Assembly: GCA_964526675.1 (NCBI GenBank)
Contig: CAZGLY010000061.1
Span: 1-14,116, forward strand
DNA from: CAZADA01 sp964526675
GTDB taxonomy: Bacteria > Pseudomonadota > Alphaproteobacteria > Caulobacterales > Maricaulaceae
Length of the DNA: 14,116 nt
Direction of reading: 5' to 3'
The stretch's first letter is position 1; each line of letters begins with the position of its first letter. Under the pieces are notes generated by a model. It did not search any database. It had not been told where the DNA came from and saw nothing but the letters and a program-made list of their open reading frames with translations. A program made the translations under genes and the position numbers. This document shows, piece after piece, positions 7,647 to 14,116 of the stretch.

Positions 7647-9332
7647 CTACGCTCCGATAAAGGTGGTGAGGTAACCGCCAAGGATGACGACGCCGACCAC
7701 CGCCCAAGCGATCAGGAACCCACTGACGTCGATGCGGTAACGCGCCCAGGTGAAGGCGCCGGGAAACTTGAGGAGATCGACGAGCACAAGGCTATGCCCG
7801 CGTTCCGAAAGGAGCGCGGCGTCCCGTTCGCGTTGTTCGACGCCGCTTCCCTCCTCAACAATCTCAACGCCGGCGTCCTTCAGCCGCCATTCCTCGCCCA
7901 CCGGCGTGCGCAGCAGGAGATAAAACTGGCGCAGCCGCTCTGCATTTTCCGTGGGCGTCACCGCGCTCACCACGACCATCGCGGCGAATCCCACGGGCAG
8001 GTAAAGGGCAATCTGTTGGGGCAAACTCCACCCCGCCAACTCCGCCCACAGAATGCATCCGCCCATCGCCGCGATGGACGCCCACACGCCCCACTGGTTC
8101 GCTCGCGGCCAGAACAGCGCCGCCCAGAAACCAACGCCGAACAAGGCCGTGAATTTCCAAATAATGGTGACGCCTTTCACCACCGATGGCAGCACAAGAG
8201 CGAAGACAAGCCCGCCGACGACCACAAACAAGGACGACAGTCTCGCAACCCGAAGGTAGTGTTCTTCATCCGCGTCGCGGCGAAAGTATTTGCGGTAGAA
8301 GTTCCGTGTGAACAGCGCCGAGCCGCCCACCATAAAGCTGTCGCACGACGACATCACCGCCGCGGCCATGGAGGCGAGCATCAACCCCACCAGACCGGCC
8401 GGCAAAAGGTTTTGGACCGCAACCCCAAACGCCATCTCCCGCTCCGCCTCGACCAGTCCCGGAAACAAGAACGCCGCGAAAACGCCGGTATAGGCCCAGC
8501 CAAGCGTCATGATGCGCTTCAAGAAGTTGCCGTAGGTCCAGCCCCAACGCCCTGCGCTTTCCTTCTTGCCGGCGCCGCCGATCGCCATGTGGTGCGGTTG
8601 GACGACGACGGAGAACAGACCGTTGAGCGTCGCCATCAGAACAAAAAACCAGGTCACCTCCACCGGCGCGACGAAGGAGAACATGGAGGGATCCAGGCCG
8701 TCATGAACCGCGGTGATCCCGCCCGCCGCGTTCAAGGCGAAGGGAATGAGCAGGAAGCTCAAAATCAGAATAAAGACGCCTTGAATAAAGTCTGTCACGA
8801 CCGCCGCGACGAGCCCGCCCACAACGCTGTAGGTGACGAACAGCACCGTCATGACGAGGACGGCGGCGTTTGACGGCACCGCGCCGCCGGTGACGGCGTC
8901 GATCGTCGTCGCCGTGCCCTTCAGCATCAAACCGCAATTGAGGGTGAAATAGATGAGCCCCATCAGCGCGTAAGCGGCGCCGAGCGCCGGCCCGTAACGC
9001 CGTTCAAAGAAATCGCCAATGGTGATGTAGCGCAGCCGTCGGTAGATCGGCGCGAGCAACCAGAAGAAGGGCGTGGAGAAGATCCACAGCCATTGATACC
9101 AGATCCCAGCGAGCCCAAGGGAGTACGATGCGCCGGCGACCGTGACCGGCTGATCCGTATGGGTGCCCGTCCCCATCGCATGGCCGATCATCAGCACCTT
9201 GCCGAAGCGGCGCCCGCCCATGAAGAAATCGCCAGTGTTCTTGACCGATTTTCCGGTCGACACGCCGATGGCCGTCAACCCGGCGAAGTAGAGCGCGATA
9301 ACGCCCAAATCAAAAGGATGAAGCCCGAACAC
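7647..9332 (-). CDS. Sodium:solute symporter (SSS family)
   Basis: This 561-residue inner-membrane protein has roughly 12-14 hydrophobic spans, consistent with the SGLT/PutP-like fold. Family landmarks include NTGDFFMGGRRFG near the first helices (32-44), GDFFERRYG (106-114), TDFIQG (180-185) and AAAVMSSCDSF (323-333). The last is the conserved serine-rich helix near the sodium site. A hydrophilic loop of about 75 residues (roughly 455-530) precedes the final helix. The start is GTG at 9332, 5 bp after the uidA TAG, with only a weak ribosome-binding site, which suggests translational coupling. Lying between the two GH2 genes, it most likely imports a glucuronide disaccharide or free uronate into the cytoplasm for UidA and the ManD/KdgK route. 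The family is secure; the substrate is inferred. Confidence 0.93.
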   Translation of the reverse strand: MFGLHPFDLGVIALYFAGLTAIGVSTGKSVKNTGDFFMGGRRFGKVLMIGHAMGTGTHTDQPVTVAGASYSLGLAGIWYQWLWIFSTPFFWLLAPIYRRLRYITIGDFFERRYGPALGAAYALMGLIYFTLNCGLMLKGTATTIDAVTGGAVPSNAAVLVMTVLFVTYSVVGGLVAAVVTDFIQGVFILILSFLLIPFALNAAGGITAVHDGLDPSMFSFVAPVEVTWFFVLMATLNGLFSVVVQPHHMAIGGAGKKESAGRWGWTYGNFLKRIMTLGWAYTGVFAAFLFPGLVEAEREMAFGVAVQNLLPAGLVGLMLASMAAAVMSSCDSFMVGGSALFTRNFYRKYFRRDADEEHYLRVARLSSLFVVVGGLVFALVLPSVVKGVTIIWKFTALFGVGFWAALFWPRANQWGVWASIAAMGGCILWAELAGWSLPQQIALYLPVGFAAMVVVSAVTPTENAERLRQFYLLLRTPVGEEWRLKDAGVEIVEEGSGVEQRERDAALLSERGHSLVLVDLLKFPGAFTWARYRIDVSGFLIAWAVVGVVILGGYLTTFIGA

Positions 9333-9337
9333 GACGC

Positions 9338-11107
9338 CTATGTCCCGTTCCAGCGATCGCGCAGCATGAACGCAGCGCGTTTCGGCTTGCGGTCCCGGGT
9401 GAAGACGCCTTTTCGGTTCACGACGACGCGGCGGAAATGCTGTGCGGTGCGAAAGTCGCAGAGGTTCCAGACATGCGCGCCGACACAGGCGGGGTGAGAT
9501 TCCGCCACATCAAGATAGGCGGCGATGAAGTCAGCCTGGTACTCCTCCGTGAAAAGCTGATCAAAGGTCGCGTGCTCGCCGGCGATCGCGTCAGCGCCGA
9601 ACTCCCACAGCGCGATCGGCTTGCCATGGCGGTCGGCCAGGACGTCCATCTCGTCGCGGACCCGCGCGGCCCCCCGCTCGATTTGCCCCGGCGCATTGTA
9701 CCAACCGTGATAACGGTTTACGCCGATCACGTCGCAACGCGTGAAGGCCGGATCGTCAATGCCAGCGTACTGCACATTCGCCATCGTCAGCGGGCGATCC
9801 GGATCCAAGGCGCGGGCTTTGCCGAACACGGCGTCCCAATAGGCGCCCGCGTTGTCTTCGTTGTACTCTGGCTCCCCAAGATAGCCGGGCTCATTCGCCA
9901 GCGACCACATGATGACGCTGGGATGATTGCGATCGCGCGCAATCTGCGCCTCCAGCGCCAACAGGTGACGATCAAGCGTTGTGGGGCCGACCCGCCGGAA
10001 ATCGATGTTGACGCACGCCAGCTCGGAAATCACCAGCACTCCATGGCGATCCGCCCAATCGAGCTGTTCGTCCGCATACGGGTAGTGGGAGGTTCGAAAG
10101 CTGTTGGCGCCGCACCAGCGCATCAACCCGAAATCTTTCACAATAAACGGAAGATTAAGCCCGCGCCCTGACGCCTCGGCATCTTCATGACGACCAAAGC
10201 CGCGAAGGAAAATGGGCTCGCCGTTCAACAGCAATTGTCGCCCGTCCACCGCGATGGTCCGCAGGCCAATCGGCATTCGCAGTTCATCGACAACGGCGTC
10301 ATCCCGCGTGAGACGGAGCGTCAGCTCGTAGAGGGTCGGCGTCGCCGGCGACCAGAGGCGCGGCGTGGGGACGCTCAGGCGCAGCGCGCCTGCGGTCGAT
10401 GTGTCCGCCGCCACAGGATCGCCCGCCAACGACAACGCGCCCGTGACCGCGCCGTCCCCTTCCGCCTCCACGTGAAGGACGGCGAGACCCGCCTCCAATG
10501 TGACACGGGTGCGCACCTGGCCGACGCCGCTGAGCGGCCGCACGATCACGTCGACCCGACCATGGAGACCGCCATAGGGAAAGAAATCCGGCCGCGTTGG
10601 AGGAAACACCTCGTCCTTCGCGCGTCCTTCTCGCTGGAAGTCGTCCCGGGAGACGGCGGGCGTCACGCCGTCGGGGTCTTCGCGGTTCGACACACGCACC
10701 GCGACGTGCAGCACCTCGCCCGGCGCCGCGACCTCGGTGACGTCGGCTTCAAAGGGCAAGTAGGGCGCACTTGAGCGACCGACCTCCACGCCGTTGGCGT
10801 AGACGACCGCGGAGAACCCCGCCGCGCCGAAGCGCAACACCCGCCGCCGGCCTGCAAACGCAGGCGATAGGTACACCTCGGTGTAGAGCCACGCGGCGCC
10901 CACATAGTTCATGAACCCCGCTTCCGCGAGCTGCTCGTTCCATGAACCCGGAACCGCAATCTCCAGGGCGCGCGAAGGCCTTGCGGCCCACCCGTCTTTT
11001 ACGCCCTTGTCGGCGGGATCGGCGCGAAAGCCCCAGATCCCCGAAAGCGGAACGACGTCGCGGTACTGGTTGCGCTGCAAACGCGCCAAACGCCCCTCCC
11101 GGATCAT
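9338..11107 (-). CDS. uidA: Beta-glucuronidase (GH2), cytoplasmic
   Basis: Hydrolyses beta-D-glucuronides to D-glucuronate. From the ATG at 11107 it is 589 residues, close to E. coli GusA (603) and similar along its length, for example GFGRHEDA (303-310), NSFRTSHYPYA (335-345) and VNRKGVFTRDRKPKRAAF (563-580). The acid/base is E406 (LANEP), the nucleophile E502 (WEFGAD), and the carboxylate-binding N-x-K motif is N564-R565-K566. All three fall at or near the E. coli positions. There is no signal peptide, so the enzyme is cytoplasmic, unlike the second GH2 two genes downstream. The frame opens at a TTG (11131) 8 codons earlier, but that lacks a ribosome-binding site and would lie on the predicted -10, so the ATG is preferred. 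It is the first gene of the operon with symporter, GH2 and GH28. Confidence 0.95.
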   Translation of the reverse strand: MIREGRLARLQRNQYRDVVPLSGIWGFRADPADKGVKDGWAARPSRALEIAVPGSWNEQLAEAGFMNYVGAAWLYTEVYLSPAFAGRRRVLRFGAAGFSAVVYANGVEVGRSSAPYLPFEADVTEVAAPGEVLHVAVRVSNREDPDGVTPAVSRDDFQREGRAKDEVFPPTRPDFFPYGGLHGRVDVIVRPLSGVGQVRTRVTLEAGLAVLHVEAEGDGAVTGALSLAGDPVAADTSTAGALRLSVPTPRLWSPATPTLYELTLRLTRDDAVVDELRMPIGLRTIAVDGRQLLLNGEPIFLRGFGRHEDAEASGRGLNLPFIVKDFGLMRWCGANSFRTSHYPYADEQLDWADRHGVLVISELACVNIDFRRVGPTTLDRHLLALEAQIARDRNHPSVIMWSLANEPGYLGEPEYNEDNAGAYWDAVFGKARALDPDRPLTMANVQYAGIDDPAFTRCDVIGVNRYHGWYNAPGQIERGAARVRDEMDVLADRHGKPIALWEFGADAIAGEHATFDQLFTEEYQADFIAAYLDVAESHPACVGAHVWNLCDFRTAQHFRRVVVNRKGVFTRDRKPKRAAFMLRDRWNGT

Positions 11108-11120
11108 GCCTCTGCTTGGG

Positions 11121-11160
11121 CATCTGACCAAACACTAGATATTGGCCTGACCGATTGCAA
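11121..11160 (-). promoter_or_regulatory. Candidate promoter and operators of the uidA operon
   Basis: On the minus strand TTGCAA (-35, 11160-11155) is followed after 17 bp by TAGTGT (-10, 11137-11132), giving a start near 11125 and a short leader to the ATG at 11107. AATCGGTCAG joined to GCCAATA (11156-11140) fills the spacer. A second GGTCAGAT word (11129-11122) follows, 23 bp from the first GGTCAG, just past the -10. Two direct copies over a core promoter suggest repression by a dimeric regulator. GGTC-N-GA resembles half of FadR-type GntR operators. This is a prediction from pattern only. Confidence 0.35.
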
Positions 11161-11167
11161 GCGTGTT

Positions 11168-11188
11168 GGCGCGCCCGGGGGGCGCGCC
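11168..11188. repeat. GC-only hairpin upstream of the uidA promoter
   Basis: A perfect inverted repeat, GGCGCGCCC (11168-11176) and GGGCGCGCC (11180-11188), encloses a 3-nt GGG loop. No T-run follows on either strand, so it is not a standard intrinsic terminator. It ends 8 bp before the predicted -35 of the uidA operon and could insulate the two operons or bind a protein. Confidence 0.6.
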
Positions 11189-11287
11189 GCGGGCATCGCC
11201 CATGCGCAGAGCGCCGTCATCGCGTGCGCCGAGCCCAGAGTTCTTTGCGATCACGCGTGGCCACGCGGCAATCGTCTTTGTTAGCCC

Positions 11288-11312
11288 ACAAAACGAGCGC
11301 TCTGGCCGCTCG
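11288..11312 (-). terminator. Candidate intrinsic terminator of the manD-kdgK operon
   Basis: On the minus strand the stem CGAGCG (11312-11307) and CGCTCG (11299-11294) with a 7-nt loop is followed by TTTTGTG. It lies about 58 nt past the stop of the enolase-family gene. The stem is short (6 bp) and the T-run is 4, so termination may be partial. If real, it separates this operon from the uidA operon. Confidence 0.5.
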
Positions 11313-11370
11313 GCTCGAGATCCTTGCCCCGCGCAGGATGGCCCCCGCACCCCGCAGATCGGAAGGCGCT

Positions 11371-12576
11371 CTAGTCGCGGACCACCTCGACAACGTCGAG
11401 CGCTTGTCGCCGGATCTCGTCTTCGTCGAGCTCGATCCCCAGCCCGGGACCGTCGGGCACGCCGAGCATGCCGTCCTCGTAATCGAGACCCGTCTTCAAG
11501 ACGCGCATAAGGCGTTCAAACTTATCGAGGTCGGGATACTCCATAAACGGGCCAATGATTGGCAAGGACGCAGCCACCTGCAAAGTCGCCGCCGTCGACA
11601 CCGTGGGGCGCGTGTTGTGGAAGACGATCGGTTTCTGATTCACCTGGCTGAGAACGCCGACCGCTTGCAAACCGGTGACGCCCATCGCTTTGATCACATC
11701 AGGGTTGAGGTAGTCGGGATCCGCGTACGTGACCAACTCCTGGAATTGGAAGGGCGTGTATTCTTTCTCCCCCGCGATGATAATCATCGGCAGCGCGTCG
11801 ACGACCTCCTTCGTGTGGGAATGGTTTTGATCGGAACACGGCTCTTCAAAATACTTCATACCAAACCGCTCATGCAGCTCGCGGCCGACCTGTATGGCGC
11901 GCTTCGGCGAATAGCCGTTGTTGATGTCGACGAAGAAATCCACGTCGCTCGGTAACGCCCTGTCGAGGGCCGCGGCGTACTCCACGGTGCGGTCGGGGGT
12001 CGGATCCAGCGCGCTCTCACGCACCTGCATGCGGCATTTGACGGTCTTCATGCCGCGGCCGGCGAATTTCACCGCCATTGCGCCGGCTTCGTCCGGCGAC
12101 ATGGCCCGCCAGCGATCCGTTGCAAACGATCCGTACACGTCCATGCGTTCGCGGAACCGGCCGCCGAGCAGCCGCCAGATCGGAACATCGAGAATGCGGG
12201 CCTTCAAGTCCCACATGGCGATGTCGAGCCCCGCGACCGCCCCGGCGAGGACGCCGCCCAGGGCGTCGTGCTCCGCGTAGAAGAATCGGTAGAGCGCCTG
12301 GCTGGAATCGAAGGGGTCCGCGCCAAGGACGTAGCGGGCCCCTTCGTTGGTGACCAAGGCCTTCATGGCCGTGGGGACGCCGCGTTCGCATTCGCCCCAG
12401 CCGGCGACGCCGGAGTCCGTCGTCAGCTTGACGAACAGAGCGTCCCTCAGGTGAAAAAAGGTCAGCTTTTGGATAACCAGATCGGATTCAGTCGGCGCGG
12501 CGCGCGCACCAAAACCCGGCGTCACGGCGAGAAAGGAAAAAGCGCTCCCAGCCGCTAAGAGTTCTCTCCGAAGCAT
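11371..12576 (-). CDS. Enolase-superfamily (mandelate racemase type) enzyme with Tat-like signal peptide
   Basis: This 401-residue protein has the N-terminal capping domain (about 32-150) and TIM barrel of sugar-acid dehydratases and racemases. Metal ligands are D217 (VDINN), E244 or E245 (FEEP) and E270 (AGE). The catalytic set is K180-x-R182 (TVKCR) with a His/Asp pair, D293 (NPDVIKA) and H320 (VFHN), placing it in the mandelate racemase subgroup. That subgroup includes galactonate, glucarate and gluconate dehydratases and galactarolactone cycloisomerase; I cannot choose among them. The N-terminus MLRRELLAAGSAFSFLAV...ARA looks like a twin-arginine export signal with cleavage near residue 27, which is unusual for an enzyme of this class. 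The ATG is preceded by a strong GGGGAGGT site, 21 bp after kdgK. It likely acts on a sugar acid in the periplasm. It is not the mannonate dehydratase, which is encoded two genes upstream. Confidence 0.88.
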   Translation of the reverse strand: MLRRELLAAGSAFSFLAVTPGFGARAAPTESDLVIQKLTFFHLRDALFVKLTTDSGVAGWGECERGVPTAMKALVTNEGARYVLGADPFDSSQALYRFFYAEHDALGGVLAGAVAGLDIAMWDLKARILDVPIWRLLGGRFRERMDVYGSFATDRWRAMSPDEAGAMAVKFAGRGMKTVKCRMQVRESALDPTPDRTVEYAAALDRALPSDVDFFVDINNGYSPKRAIQVGRELHERFGMKYFEEPCSDQNHSHTKEVVDALPMIIIAGEKEYTPFQFQELVTYADPDYLNPDVIKAMGVTGLQAVGVLSQVNQKPIVFHNTRPTVSTAATLQVAASLPIIGPFMEYPDLDKFERLMRVLKTGLDYEDGMLGVPDGPGLGIELDEDEIRRQALDVVEVVRD

Positions 12577-12597
12577 CCAGACCTCCCCAATTCTGTT

Positions 12598-13521
12598 TTA
12601 CTGTTCGACGGGGTCCCGCGGAGACATCGCTCCATGGGTCATCAGCGCACGCCCCGCGAGGTCGTGCCCGGCTCGCGTCGCATCGGCGGGTTCGGCCCCG
12701 CGAAGTCGCGCCGCGAGATAAGCGCCGTTGAAGGCGTCGCCAGCCCCCGTGGTGTCGACAGGGGCGAGCCGGGACGCGGGCGGAATCCATCCAACCCCGG
12801 CGACATAGGCGCCGCTGGGTCCCTGCTTGACCACAACCTCCTGAACGCCCCATCGCGACCAGCGCGCCGCGGCGTCTTCAGCCGTCGTGTCGCCGAACAG
12901 CGCCGCGTCGTCTTCAAATGTCGGCAGCGCCACGGACACATGCCGCGCGATCTTTCCAATGGCCGTCCGCGCGTCATCCGGGGACCGCCAACCGCGCGGC
13001 CGGTAGTTCGTGTCGAAAGCCACGACGCCGCCGCGCCGCCGTGTCGCATCGATCGCCTCGGCCAAGACGTCGTGGTGCGCCTTTGAAAAGAGAGAAAGAG
13101 TGATACCGCTGAAATACACGAGCGGCGCCGTCTTGATGGCGTCGATGACCTTATCCGCCCCCGGCGCATCAAAAAACGCCCGCGCCGCGCTTTCGCCTCG
13201 CCAATAGATGAACGAGCGCTCGCCGTGCGCATCGAGACTGATCCCGTAGAGCCCAGCCACGCGCGTTTCATGATGAAGAACAAGATCCCGCCCGACGCCT
13301 TCATCCTCAAGCGCGGCGCTGATGCGATGGCTGAAGGGGTCGCCGCCGATACAGGTCGCATAGGAGACGGGAAGGCCCGCGCGCGCCAGATGAATGGCCG
13401 TGTTGAAGGTGTCGCCCGCGACCCCCAGACGGCACGTCCCGCCGTCGACGCCTGACAATTCGATCATCGCCTCGCCGAACACGACAATCGGCCGCTGCGG
13501 CGTCGGCGCTACCAGTTCCAC
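12598..13521 (-). CDS. kdgK: 2-keto-3-deoxygluconate kinase (PfkB family)
   Basis: Phosphorylates KDG to KDPG in the cytoplasm, the step after mannonate dehydratase in uronate catabolism. At 307 residues it is the normal family length. Diagnostic blocks shared with E. coli KdgK are FGEAMIELS (15-23), GGDPFS (59-64), ERSFIYWRGESAAR (101-114), FDTNYRPRGW (169-178) and VVVKQG (229-234). The PfkB signature DTTGAGDAFNGAYLA (256-270) contains the catalytic base D262 and the anion hole GAGD. The GTG start at 13521 overlaps the manD stop by 13 bp, so translation is probably coupled. A later GTG at V13 or V14 would trim the leader but keep the domain. The YWRGESAAR and FDTNYRPR blocks favour KDG over fructose or ribose as substrate. 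Confidence 0.93.
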   Translation of the reverse strand: MELVAPTPQRPIVVFGEAMIELSGVDGGTCRLGVAGDTFNTAIHLARAGLPVSYATCIGGDPFSHRISAALEDEGVGRDLVLHHETRVAGLYGISLDAHGERSFIYWRGESAARAFFDAPGADKVIDAIKTAPLVYFSGITLSLFSKAHHDVLAEAIDATRRRGGVVAFDTNYRPRGWRSPDDARTAIGKIARHVSVALPTFEDDAALFGDTTAEDAAARWSRWGVQEVVVKQGPSGAYVAGVGWIPPASRLAPVDTTGAGDAFNGAYLAARLRGAEPADATRAGHDLAGRALMTHGAMSPRDPVEQ

Positions 13522-14116
13522 ACCGTTCCATCCCGCAGACGCGCGACCGGCAACTGTTTGGGTTCATAGGGATACTTTGACGCGAGCCCTTCATTGATTT
13601 CCACGCCGTGCCCCGGCGTTTCACCGCAATACAGATACCCGTCGGCGAACCGATAATCATGCGGAAAGACCGCGTCTGTTTCTTCGGTGTGGCGCATGTA
13701 CTCCTGGATACCGAAGTTGGGCACCCATGTGTCGAAGTGCAGTGCTGCGCCCATGCACACCGGAGAGAGATCCGTGGCCCCGTGACTGCCCGTCCGCACC
13801 TGATAGAGCGCGGCGAGATCGGCGATCCGACGCAAATGCGTAATCCCGCCGGCATGAACCACAGTCGTTCGAATGTAATCGATCAATTGGTTCTGGATCA
13901 GCTCGCGGCAATCATGGATCGTGTTGAACACTTCGCCGACGGCCAGCGGCGTCGTCGTGTGTTGACGAATGAGCCGGAACGCCTCGGGGTTCTCGGCGGG
14001 GGTCGCATCCTCGAGCCAAAACAGATCGAAGGGCTCCAGCGCCTTGCCAAACCGGGCCGCCTCTTGAGGCGTCATCCGGTGATGCCCGTCATGCAAAAGC
14101 GCAACCTCGAAGCCGA
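13509..14116 (-). CDS. manD: D-mannonate dehydratase, ManD/RspA family (5' part off the right edge)
   Basis: Dehydrates D-mannonate to 2-keto-3-deoxygluconate. Only the last 201 residues are present; the family is about 400, so about half is missing. The frame enters from the edge as GFEVALLHDGHHR, so any start inside the window is false. The fragment matches the Novosphingobium ManD almost block for block: LLHDGHHR with the first metal-ligand Asp and the catalytic His two residues on (Asp210 and His212 in that enzyme), FWLEDA with the second ligand Glu, AVGEVFN with the third, SHGATDLSP, and the C-terminal FGIQEYMRHTEETDAVFPHDY. The catalytic Arg and Tyr of the N-terminal half lie outside the window. 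It is first among the visible genes of the operon with kdgK, in line with D-glucuronate catabolism after UxaC and UxuB. Confidence 0.95.
   Translation of the reverse strand, partial: GFEVALLHDGHHRMTPQEAARFGKALEPFDLFWLEDATPAENPEAFRLIRQHTTTPLAVGEVFNTIHDCRELIQNQLIDYIRTTVVHAGGITHLRRIADLAALYQVRTGSHGATDLSPVCMGAALHFDTWVPNFGIQEYMRHTEETDAVFPHDYRFADGYLYCGETPGHGVEINEGLASKYPYEPKQLPVARLRDGTVWNW

Noticed and set aside
6718..7674. Plus-strand open frames at 6718-7674 and 7794-8873 (over 300 codons each)
   Set aside because: They lie opposite the GH2 and symporter genes, are rich in Arg, His and Gln without domain structure, and are composition artefacts.
7642..7707. Upstream extension of the exported GH2 gene to 7707
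   Set aside because: It would put 22 polar and basic residues before a good Sec signal peptide and lies inside the symporter gene.
11108..11131. TTG start at 11131 for uidA
   Set aside because: There is no ribosome-binding site, it overlaps the predicted promoter, and the ATG at 11107 gives a length and N-terminus closer to E. coli GusA.

Overview
The window is high-GC bacterial DNA that looks alphaproteobacterial, most likely from the Caulobacterales/Parvularculales/Sphingomonadales type of aquatic or plant-associated polymer degraders. The evidence is a large TonB-dependent receptor of the Xanthomonas/Caulobacter type, a D-mannonate dehydratase very like the Novosphingobium enzyme, and frequent GTG starts. 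No marker gene is present, so genus is not assignable. Almost all of the DNA codes for protein. I saw no rRNA, tRNA, CRISPR array, insertion sequence or phage gene.

Layout, left to right. (1) 1-1238, minus strand: a secreted GH28-type right-handed beta-helix glycosidase whose C-terminus runs off the left edge. (2) 1239-1399: a 161-bp divergent promoter region. (3) 1400-4231, plus strand: a 943-residue TonB-dependent receptor followed by a strong intrinsic terminator. (4) 4325-11107, minus strand: a tightly packed operon transcribed right to left: cytoplasmic beta-glucuronidase (uidA), sodium:solute symporter, periplasmic GH2 glycosidase, and a second GH28-type enzyme that looks like a Tat-exported lipoprotein. 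Junctions are 5 bp, 5 bp and a 4-bp ATGA overlap. (5) 11108-11370: a 263-bp regulatory gap with a candidate terminator, a GC-rich hairpin and a candidate promoter. (6) 11371-14116, minus strand: a second operon of D-mannonate dehydratase (manD, cut by the right edge), 2-keto-3-deoxygluconate kinase (kdgK) and an enolase-superfamily enzyme with a Tat-like signal peptide.

Taken together this reads as a polysaccharide or oligosaccharide utilisation locus centred on beta-linked glucuronic acid. The receptor would import oligosaccharides across the outer membrane. The exported GH28 and GH2 enzymes would trim them in the periplasm. The symporter would carry small products inward, and UidA would release free D-glucuronate in the cytoplasm. 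ManD and KdgK are the later steps of D-glucuronate to fructuronate to mannonate to KDG to KDPG. The earlier steps (uronate isomerase UxaC, fructuronate reductase UxuB), KDPG aldolase and a regulator are not in the window and may lie beyond the right edge. The two GH28-type enzymes both depart from the classical polygalacturonase active site, and both GH2 enzymes carry the N-x-K uronate-recognition motif. The target may therefore be a glucuronate-decorated polymer (for example an arabinogalactan-protein glycan or a pectic side chain) rather than plain homogalacturonan. The substrate is inference.
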